A DNA stretch of 64,000 bases from NCBI GenBank assembly GCA_023475025.1, contig JAMCWB010000005.1, positions 62,001 through 126,000 on the forward strand. Direction: 5' to 3'. Positions 53,311-62,020 of this stretch are shown in pieces. The DNA is from Gammaproteobacteria bacterium (GTDB lineage Bacteria > Pseudomonadota > Gammaproteobacteria > Pseudomonadales > Pseudomonadaceae). The notes under the pieces were generated by a model. It did not search any database. It had not been told where the DNA came from and was given only the letters and a program-made list of their open reading frames with translations. The position numbers and the translations under genes were made by a program. Each line of letters starts with the position of its first letter. Positions within the stretch are counted from its first letter, which is position 1.

Positions 53311-53338
53311 TTGACGTAGTCAGGCTAAGCTTTAGAAT
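53311..53338 (+). promoter_or_regulatory. Promoter of the tRNA-Gly/Cys/Leu cluster
   Basis: A -35 box TTGACG (53311-53316) and a -10 box TAGAAT (53333-53338) are 16 bases apart. A GC-rich discriminator (ACGCCCC) follows, typical of growth-rate-controlled tRNA promoters, and an A-rich upstream stretch could act as an UP element. The tRNA starts 41 bases after the -10. Confidence 0.8.
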
Positions 53339-53379
53339 ACGCCCCGTTGCAAGCGTTAAGGGTTTTGATTGCAGCATAA

Positions 53380-53455
<76 letters not shown>

Positions 53456-53505
53456 GATTTACAAAGCCTGTTGATGTCATCCCAGACAGGCTTGTCCCCT
53501 TATGA

Positions 53506-53579
53506 GGCCGGGTGGCAGAGTGGTTATGCAGCGGATTGCAAATCCGTGTACGCCGGTTCGATTCCGACCTCGGCCTCCA
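53506..53579 (+). tRNA. tRNA-Cys (anticodon GCA)
   Basis: A 74-base tRNA starting GGCCGGGTGGCAGAG. It has anticodon GCA in GATTGCAAATC, T arm CGGTTCGATTCCG and an encoded CCA. The acceptor pairs GGCCGGG/CTCGGCC with one G-T pair. Confidence 0.97.
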
Positions 53580-53596
53580 TTATTTAGTACCTGCCA

Positions 53597-53683
53597 GCCC
53601 GGATGGCGAAACTGGTAGACGCAAGGGACTTAAAATCCCTCGGGGGCAACCCCGTGCCGGTTCGATTCCGGCTCCGGGCACCA
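53597..53683 (+). tRNA. tRNA-Leu (anticodon TAA)
   Basis: An 87-base tRNA with the long variable arm expected for Leu (CTCGGGGGCAACCCCGT region). Anticodon TAA lies in GACTTAAAATCC, acceptor GCCCGGA/TCCGGGC, with encoded CCA. Last of the cluster; no clear terminator was seen after it. Confidence 0.97.
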
Positions 53684-53970
53684 TTCAAGTACTCGCTCAG
53701 AGCAGTCCCAGCTCGTCGATTTTTCCTGACTGTATTCATACTTTTCTCTGTACTTTTCCGGCAATCAGTGGCTGGGAAGTGGCAGTGGCTGAGGTCAAAT
53801 CAGAATATCCATTTCCTTGCTTACCTCGTATATGACACGTACATAGGTGCGCCTTATCACTGCGCGCTTTGGTCTGGTATAGCGGTTCCTTTTACGGCGT
53901 GACGCTTGTCAGTGACTGACCGTAAGATCATTGCCTCGAGATTATTCTGTTGTGCAAAAGGAGATTCGCG
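53684..53970. promoter_or_regulatory. Region between tRNA-Leu and nitroreductase gene
   Basis: About 290 bases without a gene. It holds an outer inverted repeat TTACGG (53892-53897) / CCGTAA (53920-53925), and a perfect palindrome GTCAGTGACTGAC at 53908-53920 inside it. This lies 45-80 bases before the nitroreductase start and could be an operator. No confident promoter boxes were found. Confidence 0.4.
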
Positions 53971-54645
53971 GTGAATTATGATGAGGTGGTAAACGGACGG
54001 CGCAGCATCCGTGCATTCAAGCAGCAACAGGTTCCGCAGAGCGTGCTCGAGGAAGTCATTGCACTGGCGACACGGGCTCCCTCGTCAATGAACACCCAGC
54101 CCTGGCATTTACACGTGTTGGCGGGTGAGCCACTCGACCGTATCCGTGCCGAGAACACCGAGCGAATGCTCAAGGGTGTGCCGCCATCCAAGGAAAGCCG
54201 GGGTATCGGCAGCTATGAAGGTGATCATCGCCAGCGCCAGATCGACATTGCGGTGCAACTGTTCCAGGCCATGGGCATTGCCCGGGATGACAAGGAAAAG
54301 CGCCAGGACTGGGTGTTACGCGGTTTTCGTCAGTTCGACGCGCCGGTCTCCATCGTGGTGACCTACGACCGGGTCCTCAAGGATGGCGACATTGCCCAGT
54401 TCGATTGTGGCGCGCTGGTCAATGGCCTGGTTAATGCGGCCTGGTCCCGTGGCCTGGGCTGTGTGGTCAATAGCCAGGGCATCATGCATTCACCGGTGGT
54501 GCGCAAGCATGCCGGTATTCCGGAGGATCAGGTGATCATGATCTGTGTCGCCATGGGCTACCCGGATGAAGACTTCCCGGCCAATGCTGTAGTCTCCACC
54601 AGGCGCCCGGTGGAAGAGGTGGCTCGTTTTATCGGCTTTGAGTAA
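53971..54645 (+). CDS. Nitroreductase family FMN protein
   Basis: A 224-residue FMN-dependent nitroreductase. VVNGRRSIRAFKQQQVP near the N-terminus and ATRAPSSMNTQPWHLHVL (FMN and substrate contacts) are diagnostic, as is MICVAMGYPDEDFPANAVVSTRRPVEEVARFIGF. These enzymes reduce quinones or nitro compounds with NAD(P)H; the physiological substrate is not known. The start is GTG at 53971 with AAGGAG 7 bases upstream, preferred over an in-frame start at 53950. It converges with the TRAP transporter genes. Confidence 0.9.
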   Translation: MNYDEVVNGRRSIRAFKQQQVPQSVLEEVIALATRAPSSMNTQPWHLHVLAGEPLDRIRAENTERMLKGVPPSKESRGIGSYEGDHRQRQIDIAVQLFQAMGIARDDKEKRQDWVLRGFRQFDAPVSIVVTYDRVLKDGDIAQFDCGALVNGLVNAAWSRGLGCVVNSQGIMHSPVVRKHAGIPEDQVIMICVAMGYPDEDFPANAVVSTRRPVEEVARFIGFE

Positions 54646-54672
54646 CGCCCCAGCGCTCGAGCCGGGGCTGCT

Positions 54673-56598
54673 TCATGCCAACCCCAGCTTGCTCCGATTC
54701 TGTTGCCAGACCAGGGCAACCAGTATTGCCGATGCCAGGCCGCCGATCAGCGTGGTCATCAGCCCCGGGAAGCTGAAGGCAAAACCGGCGGCGACCATGG
54801 GTAGGCGCTGCCAGGATTTCAGCAAACCAACCCCCAGCAGATAGCCTTCCAGGCCGCCGGAAATCAGCATGATGCCGGCAATGATCGAGGGCAGCACATA
54901 AATCAGCGGTGTCAGGTCGCCCTGCAGTACCAACGCGGGCTGGAACAGGAAAAACAGTGGGACAAAGTAGATGACGATCCCCAGGCGCATGGCGGTGAAG
55001 GAGGTGCGCATCGGTTTTGCCCCGGCGATGGTGCCGGCGAGGAAGGCGGCCGCACCCACTGGTGGGGTAATAGCCGAGAGCATGGCGTAGTAAACGATAA
55101 AGAAGTGCACGGCAATCGGGTTGAGGCCGCCGACTTCGATGATCGCCGGGGCAAGGGTGACGGCCAGAAAGATATAGGCCACGATGGCCAGACCGGCCAT
55201 GCCCATGATAAAGCAGGCGATAATGCCGAACAGGATAACCAGGAAGACGTTATCACCACCCAGACCAACCAGACCCGAGGTCACCGAGCCGGTGACGCCG
55301 GTAATGGTCAAGGCGCTGACGACAAAGGCGATGGGCAGGATGATCGCAGCGGTCTGGGTAACCAGTACGCCGATCTGCCGCAGGGCCGTGTAGAGCCGGG
55401 TCGGGGTCAGCCGGGTTTCCTTGCGCAGGAAGGACAGTCCGATCATCAGGATGCAGGCATACCAGGGCGTATAGTACTCCCAGCGCATGTACAGCAGGCC
55501 CCACATCAGGAAAATCATCACAAACAGGAAAGGCCAGCCGCTCATCAGCACCTTGCGGGCCGAGGGTAGCTCCTCTTTCGGCATGCCCTTGATGCCAGTG
55601 CGAGCGGCATAGGCGTCGACTTGCAGGATCAGGCCGAAATAGAACAGCAACGACGGCAGGATGGCAGCAATCATGATGACCGCATAGTCCACACCGATGG
55701 TGATAGCCATGACAAAGGCAATGGCGCCCATCACGGGTGGCATCACAACGCCACCGGTCGACGCGCAGGCTTCGATGGCGCCGGCGTAGTGGGATGGGTA
55801 GCCGGCTTTCTTCATGGTCGGAATGGTGATCGAGCCGGTGCCGGCGATATTCGAGAAAATGGAACCCGATAGGCTGCCCATAAAGGCGCTGGCTATGACG
55901 GATACCTTGGCCGGGCCACCGCGATAGCGTCCGAAGCTGGCGTTGGCCAGGTCGATAAAGAAGGTGCCCGCCCCGGTGGCCAGCAGAATCCCGGCAAACA
56001 CCAGAAAACCGAGAATGATCTCGGCAACGATCTTGGTGGTAATCCCCATCATGCCTTCGGCGCGGAAGATGTAGGACTCGATCATATGGTCGAACTGATA
56101 GGGGACCCCCATGATCAGACCGGGGAACAGGTTGGCCGCCAGCGGATATAAACCGATCAGCAGAACCACCAGCAGGAAAGGCAGTCCACCACTGCGCCGG
56201 GCCAGCTCCATCATCAGCAACCAGACCACAATGCCCAGCACCAGATGGCTCCAGCCAGCCTGCACCATCTCCCAGGCGTTGGTGGCGAAGTAAAAGCTGA
56301 TCGCCAGGATCAGAATGGCCGCCAGCACATCGTAGAGCGGTATTCTGGCCTGCCCGGATTTGCCTGGCAGGGCGAGAAAGGCGGCGGCAGCGAAAAAGCC
56401 GATAAATATCCAGTAATACTCGCCTTCCAGCATGCGTCGCCCATCCCAGGTCAGGCCAAAGATGTAGGCGATACCGGTGGCCAGGCCACAGATGCTGAGG
56501 ATGACGAAGGCAATGCTCTGCCAGGAGAAAGCTGCACCGAGGCGGGTAATATCGTTACCCGGCGCCTGTTCTTCAGTAGTGACAGTCTTGGTGTTCAT
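54673..56598 (-). CDS. TRAP transporter fused permease (DctQ-DctM type)
   Basis: A 641-residue inner-membrane protein with more than 15 hydrophobic segments. The first 150 or so residues form a DctQ-like small permease part. The rest is the large DctM-type permease, including GTFFIDLANASFGRYRGGPAKVSVIASAFMGSLSGSIFSNIAGTGSITIPTMKKAGY and YYAMLSAITPPVGAAAFLAGTIAG. This fused form goes with TAXI-type binding proteins. It uses an ion gradient to take up a small organic acid or similar solute. The binding protein gene lies upstream, 57 bases away. Confidence 0.93.
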   Translation of the reverse strand: MNTKTVTTEEQAPGNDITRLGAAFSWQSIAFVILSICGLATGIAYIFGLTWDGRRMLEGEYYWIFIGFFAAAAFLALPGKSGQARIPLYDVLAAILILAISFYFATNAWEMVQAGWSHLVLGIVVWLLMMELARRSGGLPFLLVVLLIGLYPLAANLFPGLIMGVPYQFDHMIESYIFRAEGMMGITTKIVAEIILGFLVFAGILLATGAGTFFIDLANASFGRYRGGPAKVSVIASAFMGSLSGSIFSNIAGTGSITIPTMKKAGYPSHYAGAIEACASTGGVVMPPVMGAIAFVMAITIGVDYAVIMIAAILPSLLFYFGLILQVDAYAARTGIKGMPKEELPSARKVLMSGWPFLFVMIFLMWGLLYMRWEYYTPWYACILMIGLSFLRKETRLTPTRLYTALRQIGVLVTQTAAIILPIAFVVSALTITGVTGSVTSGLVGLGGDNVFLVILFGIIACFIMGMAGLAIVAYIFLAVTLAPAIIEVGGLNPIAVHFFIVYYAMLSAITPPVGAAAFLAGTIAGAKPMRTSFTAMRLGIVIYFVPLFFLFQPALVLQGDLTPLIYVLPSIIAGIMLISGGLEGYLLGVGLLKSWQRLPMVAAGFAFSFPGLMTTLIGGLASAILVALVWQQNRSKLGLA

Positions 56599-56655
56599 GG
56601 CGACCCTTATGTAATGGGGCTCAACCCTGGATGACGGTCGTCACCGGGTGCTCGT

Positions 56656-57855
56656 TCAAAGACGCGTGCGAAAGCCTTCCAGCCCTTGCGTGTGTTTGTG
56701 CACGATAGCCATAAAGGCTTCGTTGTTGCGGCCGGGGCGAATGCCTTTTTCTCTGGCTTCGTCCAGTGCGGCCTGTCTGGCGACCATCCAGCGATCCATT
56801 TTCTCGATAGCAACCTGGTTCAAGGCTTCGTCTTCCTCAGTCCAGGCCCCGATTTCCTGTAGATAGCGCACTGTGCCTGCGTGTACTGGCAGTGGTGAGC
56901 GGTCCAGGTAATCGCGGAATACCTCCAGGCTCATCCGCGTCGACAGGGGATGTGAGCCTTTGTAGCGGTCATAGGCCTGGTGAAACCACTTGGCCAGGGT
57001 ATAGGCCAGCTCTTCATCGAGGTCAGCCGGAGCTGCGTAGAGGAAATTTGAGGCCAAGCCATCAACGCCCCTGGCCGAGGCAACGCCCATAGTGATAGTG
57101 CCGGGCACTGCCATAGGGCTATGTTCGAGAAATCGTTCCCAGCCGGCCTGATTGTCCAGATCCATGGACAGCCAGCGAATGCCGCCGGGTGCACCTTCCA
57201 TTTCGGCCATCACGGAGCTGACGCTGGCGCAATAGGCCACATCGGCGCGACCCTCAACCACAGAGCGGCAGTTTTCCACATAGCTGCTCGCTGCTACGTA
57301 GTCGAAACGTGCAGCACCTTCTTCCGGTGTCAGGCCGAGAAAGGCGGGCAGACCATCGCGCACGGTAATCATCATCGGAGTGGAGAATTGTCCCTGGGCA
57401 ACCTTGAGACCATCTCTATTGAGGTCGTCCATGGTATGGATGCCTGAATCACCGGCGACGACGAAGGTCCAGGGGGTGTCGTTGTGATGCCAGATGACGT
57501 GTTGCGGGACCGGAGTCATGGTGGCGTAGTGGCCAATGCCCTGGATCTGAAAGCGCATTTCCGCGGCGGAGACAGAGCTCAGCACCAGGTCACGCCGTTC
57601 GGTGAGCCGTCGATGCCGTTGCACTTCACTGTCTTCCGGCACCACACGCACATGCGTGCCTAGATCCTTCTGCAGCATCGGGCCCCAGCCGTTGGTCGAG
57701 GCGAAACTGCCACTGGAAGTGCCGGGGGTGCCAATAACCAGAAGCTCCGGCAGGGCAGAGGCATTTGCCCCGAACAGGCTGGAGCTGCCGGCCGCAAGCA
57801 AGCCGCTGATAAGCAGGCGCGCAGTCAAACCATTCAGGTATGAACGGGTCTTCAC
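56656..57855 (-). CDS. TAXI-family TRAP transporter solute-binding protein
   Basis: A 399-residue exported protein. The signal peptide has a basic MKTRSYLNGLTAR start, a hydrophobic core and cleavage near ANASA. The mature part opens LLVIGTPGTSSGSF, the typical GT.G.SF beginning of TAXI proteins, and later has DDLNRDGLKVAQ and VAYCASVSSV. It captures a solute in the periplasm for the fused permease downstream. The ligand is unknown (TAXI proteins often bind glutamate-like or aromatic acids). GTG at 57855 has GGAG about 10 bases upstream. Confidence 0.9.
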   Translation of the reverse strand: MKTRSYLNGLTARLLISGLLAAGSSSLFGANASALPELLVIGTPGTSSGSFASTNGWGPMLQKDLGTHVRVVPEDSEVQRHRRLTERRDLVLSSVSAAEMRFQIQGIGHYATMTPVPQHVIWHHNDTPWTFVVAGDSGIHTMDDLNRDGLKVAQGQFSTPMMITVRDGLPAFLGLTPEEGAARFDYVAASSYVENCRSVVEGRADVAYCASVSSVMAEMEGAPGGIRWLSMDLDNQAGWERFLEHSPMAVPGTITMGVASARGVDGLASNFLYAAPADLDEELAYTLAKWFHQAYDRYKGSHPLSTRMSLEVFRDYLDRSPLPVHAGTVRYLQEIGAWTEEDEALNQVAIEKMDRWMVARQAALDEAREKGIRPGRNNEAFMAIVHKHTQGLEGFRTRL

Positions 57856-58208
57856 GGGGGCTTTCTCCGATCTTGTAATTATTGTCGTGGTGCGTTGAAA
57901 AGGGCGTCGCTGACCACTGTTAGAGGATCACGCTAAGGGGGATATTGCAGTGCTGTCAAGAAAGGCGGTCTACCATGCATTCTGAAGAAAAGGGTTGATT
58001 CACAGGATGAATGGAGTTGCAGGCAGCAGGTCTGCAAATGCTCATTTAGCAGGCAGAATATAGCACTACAGTCAGCTTTTGACCTGATGAAAAAAGCCCG
58101 TCACTGTTTTTGCCAGCTCTGTTGTTCCCATGACATTTGCAGTTAAAAACCGGACAATAGCTCTTTGTCAGCCGCGAGGCTGTTTCTTACTGCTGCGGCC
58201 GGGTGCTC
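57856..58208. other. Intergenic region before osmC-ycaO gene
   Basis: About 350 bases between the divergent TAXI and OsmC-YcaO genes. No coding frame of interest was found. A TTGACC hexamer near 58079 might be a -35 for the plus strand, without a convincing -10. A small stem CAGCCGCGAGGCTG lies near 58170. Both promoters should be here. Confidence 0.4.
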
Positions 58209-60401
58209 ATGGAAATCAAGGTTAACTTTCTCGACAATCTCAGACTTGAAGCCAAGTTTGATGATTTTACTGTCATCACAGATCAGCCGATTCGCTACAA
58301 GGGCGACGGCTCTGCACCGAGCCCTTTCGACTACTTTCTGGCCTCATCTGCCTTGTGTGCAGCGTACTTTGTCCGCGTGTACTGCCTGGCGCGGGATATC
58401 CCGACTGAGAATATTCGTCTGTCGCAGAATAATATTGTCGACCCGGAAAACCGCTACAACCAGATCTTCAAGATTCAGGTCGAGCTTCCGGAAGACATTT
58501 CGCCCAAGCACCGCGAAGGCATCCTGCGCTCGATTGATCGTTGCACCGTGAAAAAGGTGGTGCAGACGGGGCCTGATTTCCAGATTGAAACCGTTGCCAA
58601 TCTGGACGCTGATGCACAAGCCTTGCTATTGGCCAAGCCTGAGGGAGAGTGCAACACCTGGATTGAAGGCAAGGACCTGCCGCTGGAGCAGACGATTGCC
58701 AACATGAGCGGGATGCTGGCTGACCTGGGGATGAAGATCGAGATTGCCTCCTGGCGCAATATCGTGCCGCACGTGTGGTCGCTGCACATCCGCGATTCCG
58801 CCTCACCGATGTGCTTTACCAATGGCAAGGGCGCGACCAAGGAAAGCGCCTTGTGCTCGGCTCTGGGTGAATTTATCGAGCGCCTGAGCTGCAACTTCTT
58901 TTATAACGACCAGTTCTTTGGTGAGCAGATCGCCAACAGCCGTTTTGTGCATTACCCCAACGAGCAATGGTTTCAGCCGGGCCCGAATGATGAACTGCCA
59001 GCAGGCATTCTGGATGACTATACCCGTGCCATCTATGATCCGGAGGGTGAGCTGTGTGGTTCCCATCTGGTCGACACCAATTCCGGCAAGGTGGAGCGGG
59101 GCATCGTTTCTTTGCCCTTTGTGCGCCAATCCGACGGCGAGGTGGTGTACTTCCCCTCCAACCTGATCGAGAACCTGTACCTGAGCAATGGTATGAGCGC
59201 TGGTAATACCTTGCCAGAGGCGCAAGTGCAGTGCCTGTCGGAGATTTTTGAACGCGCGGTCAAAAAGCAGATCATTGAACAAGAGCTGGCGCTACCGGAT
59301 GTACCTCAGGCGGTTCTGGCCAACTACCCGGCGATAGTGGAAGGGATTGCCGCACTGGAAGCGCAGGGCTTTCCGGTGCTGGTCAAGGATGCTTCTTTGG
59401 GTGGTCAGTTTCCGGTGATGTGCGTGGCTTTGATGAACCCGAAAACCGGTGGGGTCTTCGCCTCTTTTGGCGCCCACCCGAGTTTTGAGGTGGCGCTGGA
59501 ACGCAGCCTGACCGAACTGCTGCAGGGGCGCAGTTTCGAGGGGCTGAATGATTTTCCGCAGCCAACCTTCAACAGCATGGCAGTGACCGAGCCCAACAAT
59601 TTCGTCGAGCATTTTATTGATTCATCCGGCCTGGTGTCCTGGCGCTTTTTCAGCAGCAAGGCGGATGTGGGCTTCTGTGAGTGGGACTTCTCTGGCAGCA
59701 ATGCCGAAGAGGCCGCAGCACTGTTTGGCATCCTTGAGGAGATGGGTAAGGAAGCCTATATGGCGGTCTACGAAGACCTGGGCGCACCTGTGTGCCGGAT
59801 TCTGGTACCCGATTACTCCGAGGTCTATCCGGTCGAAGATCTGATCTGGGATAACACCAATAAAGCGCTGCATTTCCGTGAAGATATCCTGAATTTGCAT
59901 CGCCTCGACGATGAGCAACTGGCTGACCTGCTGGAGCGTCTGGAAGAAAGCCAGCTGGATGAGCACATGGATATCATCACCCTGATCGGTATCGAGTTTG
60001 ACGAGAATACCGTCTGGGGGCAGCTGACCATTCTGGAGCTCAAGCTGCTGATCAATCTGGCTTTGCAGGCACATGAGACGGCGCTGGAGCAGGTACAGAT
60101 GTTTCTGCAATACAACGACAATACCGTCGAGCGTGGCCTCTTTTATCAGGCCGTGCAGGCCGTGCTGGAAATCGTGCTGGATGACGAGCTGGCGCTGGAT
60201 GATTACCTGTTTAATCTGCGCCGCATGTTTGGCGAGGCAACCATGGCGGCGGTTGTCGGTTCGGTTCAGGGCGAGGTCCGTTTTCATGGTCTGACGCCGA
60301 CCAATATGCAACTGGAAGGTCTGGATAGACATCAACGATTGATTCAGAGCTATCAGAAACTGCACCAGGCGCGAGCGGCCAGGGCGGGCGTCATGCTCTG
60401 A
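58209..60401 (+). CDS. OsmC-YcaO fusion protein
   Basis: A 730-residue protein in three parts. An OsmC-like domain spans about residues 1-150 (FDYFLASSALCAAYFVRVYC). A YcaO domain follows with Mg-ATP residues in SALGEFIERLSCNF and QVQCLSEIFERAVKKQ (about 170-570). A C-terminal helical TPR-like part spans about 590-730. YcaO enzymes phosphorylate amide backbones. E. coli YcaO assists RimO in methylthiolating ribosomal protein S12, which is the closest functional model. The start is ATG at 58209; GTG at 58203 is possible. No thiazole or peptide partner lies nearby. A terminator follows. Confidence 0.9.
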   Translation: MEIKVNFLDNLRLEAKFDDFTVITDQPIRYKGDGSAPSPFDYFLASSALCAAYFVRVYCLARDIPTENIRLSQNNIVDPENRYNQIFKIQVELPEDISPKHREGILRSIDRCTVKKVVQTGPDFQIETVANLDADAQALLLAKPEGECNTWIEGKDLPLEQTIANMSGMLADLGMKIEIASWRNIVPHVWSLHIRDSASPMCFTNGKGATKESALCSALGEFIERLSCNFFYNDQFFGEQIANSRFVHYPNEQWFQPGPNDELPAGILDDYTRAIYDPEGELCGSHLVDTNSGKVERGIVSLPFVRQSDGEVVYFPSNLIENLYLSNGMSAGNTLPEAQVQCLSEIFERAVKKQIIEQELALPDVPQAVLANYPAIVEGIAALEAQGFPVLVKDASLGGQFPVMCVALMNPKTGGVFASFGAHPSFEVALERSLTELLQGRSFEGLNDFPQPTFNSMAVTEPNNFVEHFIDSSGLVSWRFFSSKADVGFCEWDFSGSNAEEAAALFGILEEMGKEAYMAVYEDLGAPVCRILVPDYSEVYPVEDLIWDNTNKALHFREDILNLHRLDDEQLADLLERLEESQLDEHMDIITLIGIEFDENTVWGQLTILELKLLINLALQAHETALEQVQMFLQYNDNTVERGLFYQAVQAVLEIVLDDELALDDYLFNLRRMFGEATMAAVVGSVQGEVRFHGLTPTNMQLEGLDRHQRLIQSYQKLHQARAARAGVML

Positions 60402-60415
60402 CAATATATCCTGAC

Positions 60416-60452
60416 AAAAGCCCCCATGCGATTGCTCGCTGGGGGCTTTTTT
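60416..60452 (+). terminator. Terminator after osmC-ycaO gene
   Basis: AAAAGCCCCCA and TGGGGGCTTTTTT pair across a 13-base loop, followed by a T-run. It lies 15 bases after the stop. Confidence 0.93.
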
Positions 60453-60560
60453 GTACCTGCCATTACCGCGGGTGCTGTGCGCTGGGTGTCATTACCGGCG
60501 GCCAGCGCATTGATTTTCATAATTTTTTCTTTTCATGCGCGGAAAAAGGCGAACAGTCGG

Positions 60561-60593
60561 TTGATCTATGAGTATTATTGTTACATTATTACA
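60561..60593 (+). promoter_or_regulatory. Putative promoter with Zur-like box for porin gene
   Basis: A -35 box TTGATC (60561-60566) and a -10 box CATTAT (60584-60589) are 17 bases apart. The sequence TGTTACATTATTACA at 60579-60593 covers the -10 and agrees at 12 of 15 places with the Zur-type palindrome TGTTATAATATAACA. A zinc-loaded repressor here would block transcription. The match is imperfect and read by eye. Confidence 0.5.
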
Positions 60594-60630
60594 TCCGCTT
60601 TGAAACCCGGAAATCAACAGGTCAACCATT

Positions 60631-61929
60631 ATGAAATTTTCACCAACCCCTATTGCGGCAACTTTGGCTGCACTTGTGTTCAGCACCTCGGTCACGGCCC
60701 AGTCAGCGGCGACAGCACCCAGGGATCGCTCTGCCTTCAATGTCGATATGGACATTTCCCTGATCCTTGAGGGCATCTATTACAACCAGGTCTCCAAGGG
60801 CAATGATGAGCCTGCAGGCTTTGGCGGTGGACATGACCATGGGCACGATCATGGCCATGGCGATCATGGTTTCGATGAAGGCTTCAACATGGGCCACTCG
60901 GAGTTGGCTTTCCAGGCGCGTCTGGGCGACTTTATGGATGGCACCCTGGTCATCGGCTTTGATGACAGTGACTTTGAAGTTGAAGAGGCTTTTCTGACGA
61001 CCCGCTCTCTGCCGGCTGGTTTGCAGGTCAAAGCCGGTAAGTTCCTCTCGGATATCGGTTATATCAACAGTCAGCATCGTCATTCCTGGGATTTTGTTGA
61101 TCGCCCGCTGGTCAATGAATACCTGTTTGGTGATCACGGTCTGCAGGAAAAGGGCGTTCAGGTTAACTGGCTGGCGCCGACGGCAACCTTTACCCGGCTG
61201 GGCATCGAGCTGCTGCAAGGTGAAACCTCGGGTATTGCCAATTACGAAGGTGGTGCCAGTGATTTGGGCGGCACCAGCCGGATTCTGTCCGACGCCTCCG
61301 GTCCGCGCTTGATCACCGGTTTCGCGAAAGTGGCTCCTGATCTGGGCGCCAGCCACGCTGCCCAGTTCGGTGCGTCTTACGGCTATGCCCGCACGTATCA
61401 GGTAACCGATGAGCACTCCACACGTTTTGAAGACTGGGACGGTGATGCCTGGTTCGCCGGAGTGGATGCCGTTTACAAATATGATGCCGGTCGCAGCTAT
61501 GGCCATGGCGATTGGCGCCTGGCAGGTGAGTATTTCTACCGTGAAATCGACGTCGATCGCCGGGACGTGAACTTTGCAGCTGACAGCAATGGACCCGTTG
61601 GCTTTGTACGTAACGAGCAATCCTTCAAGAACAAGCAGGATGGTATCTACCTGCAAGCGGTTTACGGCATTGCCCCACGCTGGGAAACCGGTTTCCGCGC
61701 TGAAGCCTTGGGCATGCAAAACCGCCTGGGTCGCGGCAGTGGCGAGAGCCTGGACACGTCTTATCGTTACGGTGCCCAGCTGACCTTCCGCCCGATCGAG
61801 CCTGTGTTTCTGCGGGCACAGCTGAACCGCACTGACTTTGCTGAAGAGGGTCACGGCCGTGACCGCGGTCTGGAATTCATGCTGCAGCTCAACGTAGCAC
61901 TGGGTGCACACGGTGCGCATACCTTCTGA
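60631..61929 (+). CDS. His-rich outer-membrane porin, likely zinc-linked
   Basis: A 432-residue beta-barrel protein. It has a signal peptide ending TSVTA before Q, and a C-terminal Phe after GAHGAHT, the outer-membrane signature. Alternating aromatic strands occur throughout (WETGFRAEAL, YRYGAQLTFRPI, GLEFMLQLNVAL). A His-rich loop, GHDHGHDHGHGDHG, lies near residues 67-80 (H68, H70, H72, H74, H76, H79), fit to bind zinc. It is not a TonB-dependent receptor: it has no plug domain and is too short. A metal ABC transporter follows. It is probably a metal-capturing porin, by context. CAGG is 9 bases before the ATG. Confidence 0.85.
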   Translation: MKFSPTPIAATLAALVFSTSVTAQSAATAPRDRSAFNVDMDISLILEGIYYNQVSKGNDEPAGFGGGHDHGHDHGHGDHGFDEGFNMGHSELAFQARLGDFMDGTLVIGFDDSDFEVEEAFLTTRSLPAGLQVKAGKFLSDIGYINSQHRHSWDFVDRPLVNEYLFGDHGLQEKGVQVNWLAPTATFTRLGIELLQGETSGIANYEGGASDLGGTSRILSDASGPRLITGFAKVAPDLGASHAAQFGASYGYARTYQVTDEHSTRFEDWDGDAWFAGVDAVYKYDAGRSYGHGDWRLAGEYFYREIDVDRRDVNFAADSNGPVGFVRNEQSFKNKQDGIYLQAVYGIAPRWETGFRAEALGMQNRLGRGSGESLDTSYRYGAQLTFRPIEPVFLRAQLNRTDFAEEGHGRDRGLEFMLQLNVALGAHGAHTF

Positions 61930-61972
61930 TGGCTAATGCGGACAGGGATGTCTGCGATCTTTTTGTCACATT

Positions 61973-62008
61973 GCCGGTGTTGCGCTGATGGGCTACACCG
62001 GCTTTTTT
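61973..62008 (+). terminator. Attenuator-like hairpin between porin and metal ABC genes
   Basis: GCCGGTGT (61973-61980) and ACACCGGC (61995-62002) form a perfect eight-base stem with a 14-base loop, followed by T6 (62003-62008). It sits directly before GGAGG (62011-62015) and the next ATG (62021), so part of the transcript may end here and lower transporter expression relative to the porin. Confidence 0.82.
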
Positions 62009-62020
62009 CCGGAGGTTCCT

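Noticed and set aside
60703-61920. Antisense frame of 405 codons opposite the porin gene
   Set aside because: The plus strand gives a signal peptide, beta-strand pattern and terminal Phe; the antisense product has none of these.
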